Source: Cephalopachus bancanus
Lineage: Eukaryota > Chordata > Mammalia > Primates > Tarsiidae
Assembly: GCA_027257055.1 (NCBI GenBank)
Contig: JAPVLO010000153.1
Span: 8,184,001 to 8,248,000 of the forward strand
DNA length: 64,000 bases
Reading direction: 5' to 3'
Numbering within the stretch: the stretch's first letter is position 1; every line of letters begins with the position of its first letter. Positions 1 through 11,175 of the stretch are shown one piece after another. The notes beneath the pieces are model-generated. The model did no database searches. It was not told the DNA's origin and worked only from the letters and a program-made list of their open reading frames with translations. The position numbers and the translations under genes are program-made.

Positions 1-39
1 AAATATTACAGAGAAAAAAACACTTTTTTAAAAATTGAG

Positions 40-823
40 GTCAAGAATTATGAGGCATTTATTTTGGCTGTAAACACACAAGTTTACTGTCCCTTGTTGA
101 AATACAAATGCTTGGATTTCCTGAGCTTCAAGATAACAGCAGGAGGCAAGTTTGCATAGAAATTTGCAATATGTCAACAATTAAAAAAAACAGAACTTTT
201 GTTTTTAAACTGAATATTTTAGTTAATAGTGCTCATCAACTACTAATAAGCACTATCAACAGTTATCTATTAACTGAAAGATTGATAATCAGAGTGATGG
301 GGTATATAAGGCAGATGGGGGAAGAGATGGAATTAGAGTTTTTAAACCCACAGGATATTATGATAAAGGGTCTTAAGCATGCACTTCATAACTAGTGCCA
401 TACTAATTTGGTTAGAAATTAATTAGAAGCCAAAGGCAAAAAGAGCTCTCCTGTGCTGACTGGTACAGTCCGAATGGAGGAATGGAAGCACCACTCACTG
501 CATGGAGGCCTCATATATCACCCAGTGGTGATGAGGGAGCCCACTTGTCGGCATCAGGACCAGACTTCTGGGCGTGGCTGATCCCAGTTCTGGAATCTGA
601 AGGGATGACAAGGACTTTCACCTCTGCTGGTTTGAAGTCTCTAAGCAGTCCTGAGGAAGGTAGTCTTCTGGGACCAGTCCTTAGAGACCTTTGGAAAGGG
701 AAGAAGCTATGCTAGGTCACAATGCATACCACGAATGAGAACAATGGCAGTGGTTGCCAACAACTCTGGATCTAACACAAAGATGGACAGTAAGGGGGAA
801 GTGTCCTGCCAAGGAATCCACTT
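40..823 (-). other. RAI14: RAI14 3' UTR
   Basis: Sequence downstream of the TAA stop, with no recognised repeat. An AATAAA hexamer (58-63 on the minus strand) would end it near 35-50. The end is inferred; a longer UTR running past position 1 is also possible because tissues often use several sites. Confidence 0.6.
58..63 (-). promoter_or_regulatory. Probable RAI14 poly(A) signal AATAAA
   Basis: Plus-strand TTTATT is AATAAA in the transcript, about 760 nt after the stop. It is followed by CA dinucleotides some 15-25 nt on and then by a GTGTTTTTTT element (about 14-23), the usual order of hexamer, cleavage site and U/GU-rich element. Confidence 0.55.
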
Positions 824-901
824 TTACTTCTTTTGAGACTGGGTTTTACACATGGTGAGGATTTGCTTCAGCACTTTCTGGACATCTTCATCCATCTGGC
901 C
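824..901 (-). CDS. RAI14: RAI14 last coding exon (C-terminus and stop)
   Basis: 78 nt of coding sequence after a TATCCTAG acceptor, encoding residues 956-980 (GQMDEDVQKVLKQILTMCKT then QSQKK) and a TAA stop at 824-826. GQMDEDVQ is the family C-terminal signature shared with UACA. I remember MCKNQ in human where this reads MCKTQ. The exon continues as 3' UTR to lower coordinates. Confidence 0.96.
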   Translation of the reverse strand, partial: GQMDEDVQKVLKQILTMCKTQSQKK

Positions 902-1513
902 CTAGGATATTCCAACAAAAGACATTCATTAGAACCTAAATTAAGTCATGGCACTTTCACTCCTGGGGAATGAGATGGCTGGCTGGGATAAAGCCTTTGG
1001 CTTATTCCTCCATCTTTTAGAGTAACGTCAGTCCTATCAGTTTCCACATTCCTATGAGGAACTAAGTCAAACAGAGTGTCCTGCCCTTACCCATCTGGAG
1101 GAGATGAGGTGGCTTCTACCAAAACCCTCAGCAAAGGCTACCTGGGGTCTCAGTTGTGAACGTGAGCCCAGCTAACCAGAACTCCAACCATCACAAAGGT
1201 AGTGCTGATGGCTCTGAGAAGATCAGAATGCCTACAGATAAAGCCCAGGTCTCCCCCCGCCATGAAGGACAGCAGCCACACTGTCCTTAATTTCTCAATG
1301 AATGATGAGGCTGCTCCTGGTAAGCAGGGCATGAGGCTCCTGATACAGAATCCAAAGTAAAAAAAAAAAAAAAAAGGCACTTTTAAGCTTTCCAGTGAAA
1401 AGGATTTTCCTCTAATTCTTGTTTGTTCTGTGAGTTTAATGATGAGACTTTTGGCAACATCTGCTGCCATATTTCTTTAGGATGTCCAGATATATCGTGG
1501 GGCATTACCATAC
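902..1513. other. RAI14 last intron
   Basis: 612 nt. No repeat family recognised except an A17 run near 1360-1376. No other gene signal. Confidence 0.7.
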
Positions 1514-1579
1514 CTGCACGGCATATAGAAGATGCATTCTATAAACTGATATGACCTCCTGGTGTTGTTTCTTGCATTC
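1514..1579 (-). CDS. RAI14: RAI14 coding exon 16: end of the coiled coil
   Basis: 66 nt (22 codons, phase 0 at both ends), residues 934-955: ECKKQHQEVISVYRMHLLYA then VQ. Acceptor TCTTCTAG, donor GTATGG. The QHQEVI-YR-HLL-A-QG string is shared with UACA. It is too short for a simple ORF search and was located from its conserved protein sequence. Confidence 0.96.
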
Positions 1580-2482
1580 CTAGAAGAGAATATTGACATT
1601 ATTAATATGCTTAGGAGATCTTTAAAGAAGAAAAAAAAACTAAGAAAATTGTAGTGAAATGCTACCCAAGTGTTTCCCTCACTATATGCTAGCATAGGGT
1701 GCTTCTAAAATTGCTTGTGAGCTCACTGACTTGTGAATTTCTGAATACTTGTCAGTATTAGGAAGAAAAAAACTACCTATTTCATCTTGGTATGCCAACT
1801 CTAGAAAACTCATGTAAAAAGGAATTATTATAACCTCGTTTGCTTTACAAATATATATATATAAATACTTATGCAAATACATTGATACAAAGTAATTACT
1901 GCAAAAAATATATCAAATGCAAAAAGTGATTTTCTCAGAGTTGTTGAATTACAGGCAATTTTTATTTATAGGTTCTTTTAAAAGTTTTCTGTATTTTTCA
2001 ACTTTTTTACAATGAACAATTATGTATTAACTTTTAAAATATATTCTTTTTTAAGGGAGTTACTGATTACTCACTATATAACCATTGTTGTATAATCTCC
2101 CAGGGAACTCAATTATTTAGCTAGCAGCATACCTGGGAGGCAAAAGGGTGGTGGCCTCCATCTCAAATAGTTCCTTAGTACAGCTGATGATACCTGCCCT
2201 CCCTCCCTTCCTTCCTTTCTTTCTTCCTTCTTTACTTGATACTTTTATTTCTCCTTGTAGAGCTATTACTCCAGTCTGTCTCAGTGACTGTTTCAAGGAT
2301 TCAACTTGGCTCTGAACTCTTCTCATTCTAAGAGCTTTTTTTCCTACTTCATCACGAAAATTGAGACTGTTATATATGAATTACCTAAAAAAATCTACAA
2401 AAGTCCACCAGTACCCATTCTTCCTTCCTATCAGTGTCAGAATATGAGATATCCTTCCTGTTAAAGGACAGCCTTTGAGTGG
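1580..2482. other. Intronic sequence, AT-rich
   Basis: AT-rich intron with a TA run near 1850-1864 and a C/T-rich tract at 2197-2230. The 1960-2045 part (TTTTTCAACTTTTTTACAATG) resembles the worn 3' end of an interspersed repeat. Nothing coding. Confidence 0.5.
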
Positions 2483-2613
2483 CCGCTAATGGTGACGCTC
2501 ACACCTGTAATCCCAGCGGTTTGAGGAGGCTGAGGTGAGAGGATTGCTTGAGCCCAGGAGTTCAAGAACAGCCTACGCAACATAGCAAGACCTCATCTCT
2601 ACAAAAAAGACAA
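2483..2613 (+). mobile_element. Alu left-monomer fragment (FLAM-like)
   Basis: Reads CACACCTGTAATCCCAGC through GAGCCCAGGAGTTCAAG to CCTCATCTCTACAAAAAA, i.e. one left arm with a short A tail and no right arm. Diverged, therefore old. Confidence 0.8.
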
Positions 2614-3245
2614 CTTTGGAAACCTCAGTCCTTTGAAGTTCATACCATAAGAAGGTACACTTGGTACCTCCCTTTGTGTTGTTCTCTCCTACCTTTCAGC
2701 TGCCCCACTCAATTATTTATGACTTTATCTTCTGATCACTGTCTTCCTTTCCATCTCTATTACTGTCATCATTTAGTTGGCTTCAATATCTGTGTGAATG
2801 ATCCATCTAACACCTGGACTCTTAAGTTCCTCAACCTCAGCTTTAATAATTTGCTCTTCTTCCTTTCAGCCACTCTTCTCAAGGTCACAGCTCTGCCTCT
2901 AAACCACTTCTAAAATCTCAGTTGAACACATCCACCCTCTGACCACCATCTCCTATCTTTCCAGCAAACCTGCTTTAGGCTTCCTCAGACCCCTGCTGTG
3001 ATTCTTCAGCCCACAAGACACCTATTTACTTACTCACTTCTCTAGCAGTCAGCCTATTACAGTCTACATTCTACCTCTCACTCCAATGAAAAGCTTGCAG
3101 AAACCCAAATTCATCAGTATAAGTATATACTGAAGAAATCAAATGTTCTGTTTTTATATGGAAACTAGAGACAGTCCAGGACAGACTAATCCTTGACTTC
3201 ATGTGGGAAATGTAGTGTTTCCTTCCCCACTAAAACCGTAACAGA

Positions 3246-3700
3246 TATTGCAGTAGGCTAAACAACGGCCTCCAAAGATGTCCACATCCTAATTCCTAGA
3301 AACCTATGAATGTTACCTTATATGGCAAACGGGATTATACAGATGTAATTAAGGATTTTGAGATGAAGAGATTACCTAGGTGGGCTTTAAATGTACTTAT
3401 GAGGGTCCTTATAAGAGGGAGGAAGGAATGTCAAAGGCAGAAGGAGTTGGGAAGACAGAACAGAAGTTGAAGTGAAATGCTCTGAAGATAGAAGAAGGGG
3501 CCATGAGCCAAGGATGCAGGTGGCCTCTAGAAGCTGGGAAAGACGAGGAAATAAATACTCTCCTAAAGTCTTGAGAAGGAACCAGCCCTGCCAACACATT
3601 GCCTTTAGCCCAGTAAAGCTGATTTCAGCCTTCTGATTTACAGAACCATAAGATTCTGTTTTTTGATTCTGATGATTTGTTATAACAGTCCCAGGAAACC
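3246..3700 (+). mobile_element. MaLR LTR fragment, MLT1-like
   Basis: Shows the order of landmarks of mammalian MaLR LTRs: CCAAAGATGTCCACATCCTAA, GGTCCTTATAAGAGGGAGG, GAAGGGGCCATGAGCCAAGG and CCTCTAGAAGCTGGG, then the TGATTTACAGAACCATAAGA end. A solitary ancient LTR relic with no coding potential. Subfamily uncertain. Confidence 0.6.
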
Positions 3701-4146
3701 AATTAAAATATAAAAGCATTATCCTGGGTGAACTAAGGAGAAGGGCCAAGAGCAGCTTCAATTATGTAGAGAGGCAACTACCAGAGATCCTAGCCCCTAA
3801 TAAGAAAAAGCTCTTGCCACTGCCAGAGATGAGGAGGCTGTTACAGACCAAGGCGAAGGGGTGAAGTTAGTAGACAGTGAACAAGTAGCATCTTTCTATT
3901 GTTCTGCCGATCTTGTTCTTCCCACTAATACATTAACCCATCTCACTGCAGATAATGACTGGGAATTCCACCAGGGGTTCCCTCTTTTACCCCCATGAAA
4001 GAAGTCTTCGATCAATGGCTCACTGAAGTACAACATTCCTTTTAGGCTGGGAATCTTTTTGTCCATGCCAACTTGTTCTAGCTGAGTTGGTATGTAATCT
4101 GCTCACCCTCTACCCCAAACCAGGCAGTGGAAACAAGCCCACTCAC

Positions 4147-4296
4147 AGCCAGCTGGTTCTGGAGCTGCTTGACCTGCTGCTGTAACACTTCCAGCTGCTG
4201 ACTCTGTCTTTTGGACGAGCTTGTTGAGTAGGAGAGCTGTGAAAGGCTGTTCAGAGCCTCCTTCAATTTGCTGACTTCCTTTGACATCTCATTTAT
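4147..4296 (-). CDS. RAI14: RAI14 coding exon 15: coiled coil
   Basis: 150 nt (50 codons, phase 0 at both ends), residues 884-933. It begins [20 protein letters not shown] after a GTCAATAG acceptor and ends KQLQNQLA before a strong GTGAGT donor. The exon's last base is T instead of the usual G. The [20 protein letters not shown] segment is strongly conserved in RAI14 and in paralogue UACA, and it marks the last part of the coil. Confidence 0.96.
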
Positions 4297-4803
4297 CTAT
4301 TGACAAATGAAAACTATATCAATATGCAATAATGTGACTTCAAAAGCAAGATTCCAGATACTTCTAAGCTTTGAACATAGTCATCTCTTTAGCCTCTGGG
4401 ACTTGAAACCTTGGAAAAATTCCTTTATTTATTTTTAAGAAAACTCATAAAATTAGATAACAAAACCAGGCAAACAAACAAAGCCCATTACATCCATTAT
4501 GTTCAGATACAGGCTCCTGAATTACAGATTGTGTTTTGGTGGATAACAAAAGCTGTAATGTTTTCTCTTTTTTATTCTTAAAAGGGATGCAATTTTTAAA
4601 AATCAGAAATAGGATTTCAGGCATTCGTTATTTGAAGACAACTATGTCTTATCCAAAATTGCTGATGTGGGCAATCAGGAATACTTCCTAGGAGTCTGAT
4701 ATCTCTGTACATTTTGCTTTAAAGTGAACATAACCCCAAATCTCACCCCACCACCTTCTAATTCCCCACCCCCTACCAGAGTTCCTTTTGAAACACTCAT
4801 GAG

Positions 4804-5093
4804 GCCGGGCTCAGTGGCTCAGCCTGTAATCCCGTGCCTTTGGGAGGCTGAGGTGAGTGGATTGCCTGAGCCCGCAGGTTCGAGACCCGCCTGGGCAGCG
4901 AGACCTCATCTCTACAATAAATCAAAAAATCAGCCGGGCGTGGTAATGCATGCCTGTAATTCCGGCTACTTGGAAGGCTGAGGCGGAAGGATCGCCAGAG
5001 CCCAGCAGGTCGAGGCTGCAGTGGCCAGGAGCGGTCACTGCACTCCAGTCTGGGCGACAGAGTGAGACTCCAACTCAAAAAAAAAAAAAAAAA
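4804..5093 (+). mobile_element. Full-length young-type Alu with perfect target-site duplication
   Basis: Dimeric Alu starting GCCGGGCTCAGTGGCTCAG and ending GACTCCAACTC plus A17. The 14-bp duplication GAAACACTCATGAG flanks it at 4790-4803 and 5094-5107 without mismatch. It belongs to the group with CGTGCCTTTGGG and the shortened GGGCAGCGAGACC in the left arm. Confidence 0.95.
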
Positions 5094-5787
5094 GAAACAC
5101 TCATGAGAAAAGAATAAAGATAAATAGCTCTCTAAGGAATGCCATTCAGAACCTCTGATACAGGGAACTAGAGATACAGAGCAGATTCAGGTATGGAACC
5201 ATCCTGGACTTCCCCTTAGTTCCCCTTCTTCCTCCAGCTACATTCAGTGCCATCTCTAATTGCTTGATCCCCACATTCCTTCCTCCCACTCCCATATATC
5301 TTTGAAAATGGGGCCAGGGAGGGTTGTTTTTATACTGACTTGGGGGGAAACTTATGGAGCTTAGGGAAGCAGAATTAAGGAGTATTTGAGTTTGCATATG
5401 ATAGAGGAATCAGTTCTGGAGTTAAAAAGAGGAGTCTTTTTTTTGAGTCTCTTTTTGAGAGTTTAAGATGGACTTTTCAGGTGGTGGGTTCACTTCTGGT
5501 CTTCAAAAGTGGCAGAGCTTCTGTAAAGTGATTTTTAAAGAACAAGCACAACATATATTAAAATCCTTTAGAATAATGGAAGTGGCAGAAGATAGGTATT
5601 TTTTAAAAGGGAAATATCCAATAAACTATTCTTAATGTGGCTTTGGGGACAGATATAGTCATGTGTAGAGCCTCCGAGCACTCACAACAGGTTATTGCCA
5701 ACAAATGCTATAAATGCTTAACATAGTAAAGGATGAAGGGCCTAGGGCATATTGCTAGAATCTCAACAGCAATAGAATTTCACCAAC

Positions 5788-7323
5788 CTTTTTATCTTTA
5801 TCCTCCTCCAGTTTCGAAGAGCTTTCAGAATATCTTTTCATTTCTGTAAGCTCTTCCTGAGCTTGCTGGAATTTTTGCAGAAGTTCTTTCACTTCTTGCT
5901 CTTTGGATTTCAACAGGGTCTGAATATTTTCCTTTTCCCTTTTCACTTGTGAGACCTCACTTCTAATCTGGGCAACCTCTAAATGAACCTTCTCTTTCTC
6001 TTTTACTGAATCCTTTAATTTTGATGCCAACACACTCACTTCACTCTCTAAGGACGATTGGAGCTTTTCATAGGAAGACCTGGGTACCATAGCATCAGTC
6101 ATAGCAGCTTTCTCCTCGAGGAGTTGTTTCTCCAGCTTTGCCACTTCCAGTTCCTTGCTTGCAAGGTGCTCTTTAAGACTATTGATTTTTTCTTCCATCT
6201 CTTTTGCAGTAGTCCGCAGCGTGGTTATCACTTGCAAATGTTCTGTGATAGAGACAGAGTTCTCTTTCTGTGCATCTACCAGTTGTTTAAGCTGGGTCAA
6301 CTCATTCAACACTTTTGAATACTGAGACTTCATTTCGGACAGTGCATCTTCTGCTTTAGCCCTGGACATATTTGTCATGTGCATCAATTTCTCATGCTCT
6401 GCTTTATGGATGTATTCGGTTGTAACATCCTCTAGAGATTTCCTCTTTCTGTAATCCTCCAGCTCAGCCTGGGCTTCTTTGTACAGATGCGACAGCTCAC
6501 TCACCTGTTTATTAAGTTCATCTATCATCCTGTTCATGGCTTCTTTCATGTCCCCAGCTTCATCACTGGCTTCCTGTGCCATCTGACTCTTTAGTGTGTC
6601 TTTTAATTTCATGATTTCTTCTTGAGCCTCCTGGTATTTCTCAAACAAAAATGCTTTCTCCTTATTCATATTCTCAATAACAGAGCAATATGAGCTTTTC
6701 ATTTCCTCATACTCTTCCGCAGGTGGCTTAATCACTACACCCTTCTCCCTCTCTAAAAGTTTTTCCTCTAACTCTCTCACTTTCTCTTTATTTCTTTCAC
6801 TTTCTTCCAATGCATTCTGCAGATCCTGCTTTAGCACATCTATTTCCTCTTCAGTGACCCTCAGCTCACGAAGATGAGAATAACTATCCACGCTCTCAGG
6901 CAAGACAAGACCCAGTTTCATCTGCTTCTGCACGCTGAGGACTTCTTTCATGGCCTCCTCATATTTGCTCTGAGTTTCTTTAAGTTTCTGGCTGAGGTCA
7001 GAGCCATTCTCTGAAATCTCGGTGTTGTTTAAGCACACCAGTTCTGTCCTTTGGGACTGAAGCTCGGCCTGTAGCTGTTTCCTCTCTGCTTCAGAGCTCT
7101 CCAATCTCTTCTGCAAATCTTGTAAAATCTCTTGTAGTTGCTGAATTCTGACATCACTGTCAATAGTGGGTTTACCTAAGGAATGTGTTAAGGCAGATGG
7201 AGATGATTTGGAGTCTGGGAGAGAGGTTTCACTAGGTTTGCCCAGGGATGGGGCCAAGTCAGTTTGGGTGGAATGGTATGAGCCAAAGCTTAGATCTGCT
7301 TCTGCCTCCTTGGGTGATTTGGC
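5788..7323 (-). CDS. RAI14: RAI14 coding exon 14: the large coiled-coil exon
   Basis: 1536 nt (512 codons, phase 0 at both ends), residues 372-883. It opens with [18 protein letters not shown] and a Ser/Pro-rich stretch to about 430. From [18 protein letters not shown] onward it is almost continuous Glu/Lys/Leu/Gln-rich heptads to KLEEDKDKK. Coil interruptions with Pro or turn residues occur near 513 (LPES), 571 (KPPAEEY), 673 (TTEY), 729 (SITEH) and 785 (VPRSSY), and Y-x-EA-type motifs recur (see findings). The acceptor is TTCCCTAG and the donor is AAG|GTTGGT, weak at +3. Reading past the donor gives ten further residues ([10 protein letters not shown]) and a TAG at 5755-5757. No internal stop or frameshift, about 95% like human by recollection. 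Confidence 0.97.
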
Positions 7324-7689
7324 CTAGGGAAAAAAGCAAGAATTAAATGGCACTAAAGGTGTGGTCAGATGTGCAAACAACTGGAACAAGAGGAACTACA
7401 TCCAAAGCTTAGGTATGGTATGGGAGAACACACAATCATTTTGTATTGTGCTCATGTACCACAAAAAAAATAACAGTCTGGAAAAAGAGAGTTATTAATG
7501 ACACAAAGCTTACTCAGCACTATTAGGACAATTTGTGTCACTTTAAAAACACTAGAATTGTTTTGCCTGCCAAACCTGATTCAAATTTTTCCTTTGTGTC
7601 TCCTATCATTCTACTTGCCAAGAGGGGCAATGGGCATAGTACAGCTATTTGTTACCAAGTTCTCAAATCTGTTAAATGATCCATTTTAA

Positions 7690-7960
7690 ATGAATGGCTA
7701 ATATTTAAATATGTATATTTATACACACACACAATATAAAATATAAAATTTTACTGTATATAGAAAACTAAAATAAGAATTATACATTATCATATGTAAG
7801 TATATGTATATAATGTGTAATTATATAAATAAAATGTATTTATATATAGTTTATTAAAATATATAATTGCCATATTATATATACTACGTGCATAGCTATT
7901 CAATTTATAGAGTTAATGAATAACACTCTTAAGAAATAAATAATTTAAAACTATAAGATG
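7690..7960. repeat. AT-rich, TATA-dinucleotide-rich intron segment
   Basis: Long run of TATATA, ATATAA and TTTATATA with a short CACACACA at 7723-7732. Low complexity, no gene or transposon signature. Confidence 0.6.
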
Positions 7961-8086
7961 CCTAAAGCTCACATTTATAAAGAAGGGACTAATGTAGATA
8001 TTTAAGACAAAATACATCTGCCCACTCCTGAAAAATCCAATAGCTTAACTCCACAGAATAGTCAGTGGTAGCATCTATTTACCTAC

Positions 8087-8205
8087 CTGTAATTTATCCT
8101 GTAACTCCTTATTATGTAAGGTAAGGGAAGCAACTTTTGCTTGCAATAGGACAAGAAGATCTTGTTGGTCAGCTTCCGAACTTATATCCAATAAGCTATC
8201 AGCAC
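8087..8205 (-). CDS. RAI14: RAI14 coding exon 13: start of the coiled coil
   Basis: 119 nt from a TTTTCCAAG acceptor to a GTAGGTAA donor. It completes Gly332 and encodes residues 333-371, [20 protein letters not shown] then [19 protein letters not shown]. The second half shows hydrophobic residues at heptad spacing (L-L-LL-V-L-L-L), so the coiled coil begins here. Phase in 1, phase out 0. Confidence 0.96.
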
Positions 8206-8519
8206 CTTGGAAAAGAGAAAGGCAATTTAAAATATTACAAAATTAAACTTTTATTTCTCTAACTTCTAACAAACCACCTTTTAGTTTAATCTAACTTTTT
8301 CTTTCTGATCCTGTCTATAAAACCTCTACCAGTTGAACACATAAACTGCAACATTCAGGTACTGGGGTTTCCTTAATAGGGTATTCCTAGCATAATACTA
8401 GAAATGTGTATATAAGCTGATTCTGAAAACTGATGTCTTTGGTCATACATTTTCCATTCATTTGAATAAGTGTCATATCTTGGTTGGTTTTGGTTCCTCC
8501 TTGTGCCTCCTAAATCCCA

Positions 8520-9130
8520 GTTCTGTGAATCCTATCCTTTTAAAAACATCTTTGGAATCTGGTTAATTTCTTATCCCCACCACCATTACTCTGGTTCTGA
8601 GTTTATCACCTTTCTTGGAAACTGCAAATGGCTTCCTAACAAATCTCTGCTTCTCTCCTCTCCACAGTAAAAATGTAGCCTGCACAGCAATGTCAGACTG
8701 ATTTTCCTAAAACATACTTTGATTGGGTGATTCCTTTGGTTCAAATGCTTAAATTGTTTTCTCTCCAAAAATAACCTCCAAATTTCTTTATTAGTGCTCT
8801 GGCCCAGTCTACTTTTTCGAGTTTATGACTCACTACTTTCGTAGATTTCCATTTCCCTCAGATTCATGGCTCCCATCTATCCTATGCCTCCATATTATCA
8901 ACACACAGCTGATTTCTTGCATTCTTTACCCATAGGACTACCTGAGGCATCTCTCTGCCTAGAGAACTCTTGGGCAAGAGTTCCTTCAATACCTCTTTAA
9001 GACCCATATCAAACTGTCTCCTCCTTCAAGCATTCACTGATCACCCTGCAGAAGAAACAATCTTCTCTTTTTTGAATCCCACAGTAATCACCCCACTTTT
9101 TGACATCCTACTGATTACCAAGCTGAAATT
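8520..9130 (+). mobile_element. L2 LINE 3'-end fragment
   Basis: Follows the L2 3' region: CTGAGGCATCTCTCTGCCTAGAGAA, ATACCTCTTTAAGACCCATATCAAA..TGTCTCCTCC, and TTCACTGATCACCC. Strongly diverged, boundaries approximate. Confidence 0.5.
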
Positions 9131-9859
9131 GCATCTAAAGTAGTACATCACTGAAATGACACAAGAAACTTCTTCCAGAATGCAACGCAATATACTGCTT
9201 CCTTCATACAGAAAGTCTTCCTATGAAAAGTGTTAGCTACACAAAACTGTATGCTTAGTGACATAGCTAGATGAATTTCTGTAGCAAACTCCTTAATTAC
9301 TGCAGACTGGCAATATTTTCTTACAAACCATACTCTGAATAGCACTGATTAAATTTTTTCCTGCTATGCTTTTTATTTTTGCACAGTCATTTAATGCAGA
9401 GATGAAAACTTTAATTTCAGTTTGGAAGGATGCAAAATGACATTTACTCATAGAAATGCTTGCTTCTGATAAGGCACTATTCTGATGTTTACTGCCTAAG
9501 TCATAGTCTTCTGAGTCTTCTTGGCATGAAGTCTGATGCGTGTGGAAGGAACCGGGTAATTGGGAGCATGACTGTGATTCTAAGCAATAGAAATTACCTC
9601 CAAGATACAATGGCTGATTTTAAAAGTATTCAACATAACACTTGTTCAATTACATTAATATTGATCTCTGCCAGAAATTAGAATGTTTGTTATTTCTAAA
9701 TTCTGCAAATTAAAGTCTCCAAAAACACATTAAATACATAATAAACTAAGAAACTGAATACTAGAGCAAAAATGGGCTTTTGAAATAATTTATTCTACAT
9801 TTAAAATTGATTCTGAAGATAGACTACATTCTTAGAGGGTAAATTCTTAGGAGGAACTC

Positions 9860-10151
9860 TTTTTTTTTTTTTGACTTGGAGTCTCACTCTGTCGCCTAGA
9901 CTGGAGTGCAGTGGCCACTCCTGGCCACTGCAGCCTCGACCTGCTGGGCTCTGGCGATCCTTCTGCCTCAGCCTTCTGAGTAGCTGGAATTACAGGCATA
10001 CGCTACCACGCCTGGCTGATTTTTTGATTTATTGTAGACATGAGGTCTCGCCAAGTTGCCCAGGCGGGTCTCGAACCCACGGGCTCAGGCAATACACTCA
10101 CCTTGGCCTCCCAAAGTGCTGGGATTACAGACTGAGCCACCAAGCCAGGCC
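9860..10151 (-). mobile_element. Full-length Alu, minus orientation
   Basis: T-run followed by TTGACTTGGAGTCTCACTCTG and ending GAGCCACCAAGCCAGGCC. Target-site duplication AGGAGGAACTCTT at 9849-9861 and 10152-10164 is perfect. Retains the longer GCCAAGTTGCCCAGGC left-arm form. Confidence 0.95.
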
Positions 10152-10445
10152 AGGAGGAACTCTTAAGAGATACAATGAATGAAACCTTATCTTGGTGAAG
10201 ATAATAGGGGTATGATTTCATTATCACTTTGTCTTTCCATGTGTCTACTTAAAATCCATAGTAGAAAAATTAGATTGGGACAGCCATGAAGGTGCACAGT
10301 GGTTTCTCCCTTCATGAAATAATGAGTTGCTCAGTTGCAACGAGTGCAGCTGGAAGTCACGACCTCATCTCAAAGTAATGTTTTTAAATGCATAAGATAA
10401 AATATACAGGCACAGTAATTTAAGAGCTTGTTTTGTTATTGTTGT

Positions 10446-10726
10446 TATTGTTGAGTTGCAGTCACACTCTGTCACCCAGGCTGGAGTGCAGTAGCACAAT
10501 GAAGCCTCACCGTAGTCTTGACCTTCTGGGCTAGGGGCAATCTTTCTGCCTCAGCTTCCCAAGTAGCTGAGACTACTTGGGAAGTATGCCAACACCCAGC
10601 TAATATTTTGATTTTTTGTAGAGATGAGATCTCGCTGTGTTGCCTAAGCTGGTCTTGCACTTAAGCAATCCCCCTGCCTAGGTATCGTAAAGTGCTGGAT
10701 TACAGGTATGAACCACTGTACCAAGA
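10446..10726 (-). mobile_element. Older Alu, minus orientation, carrying a hairpin scar
   Basis: TTGAGTTGCAGTCACACTCTG through GTGCTGGATTACAGG. Within the right arm, the expected GACTACAGGCATGCC reads GACTACTTGGGAAGTATGCC and makes a perfect 12-bp inverted repeat at 10555-10566/10573-10584. Confidence 0.9.
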
Positions 10727-11175
10727 ATTTATTTTGTAACACATCAAATAACAAGATCTAGCATCAGATCTAATAACTGCCATAAGTTTTAGTAGAGATA
10801 CTGTAAGTGATATTTCAAGGTATTTGCATTATAATATGGTAATAGGAATTCTCTCAGTGACAAAGTCACTGGTCTGCTAATATCACTGGGTTCATTGCCT
10901 ATATTCATAATGGAAGACAATGCTAACATTTAGTTATGAACAAATGAAAACAGAGATGTATATTTTCCCACCCAAATTCAGAGACTCTGTAAAATCCAGG
11001 TTAAGGTACCCTGAAGTACAGGGAATGTCTTCCTGTACATTTCTGGCAGTTCTGTGAAGACATGCTGGTTTCGACCTCCCCAAACAGAGTGCCTCAGCTT
11101 GACCTTGGCTTCCTTTGTATGAACATAAAATAAAGTTTGGTCAAAGTAACAAAAACAAGTGCTTCCTTATCTTAC

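Noticed and set aside
4797..5078. Open frames of 60-150 residues within Alus, with [16 protein letters not shown] peptides (also 9871-10182, 25959-26237, 29139-29591, 45599-45922, 61274-61612)
   Set aside because: These are the antisense or sense translation of Alu sequence, identical in kind across copies; no sign of a gene.
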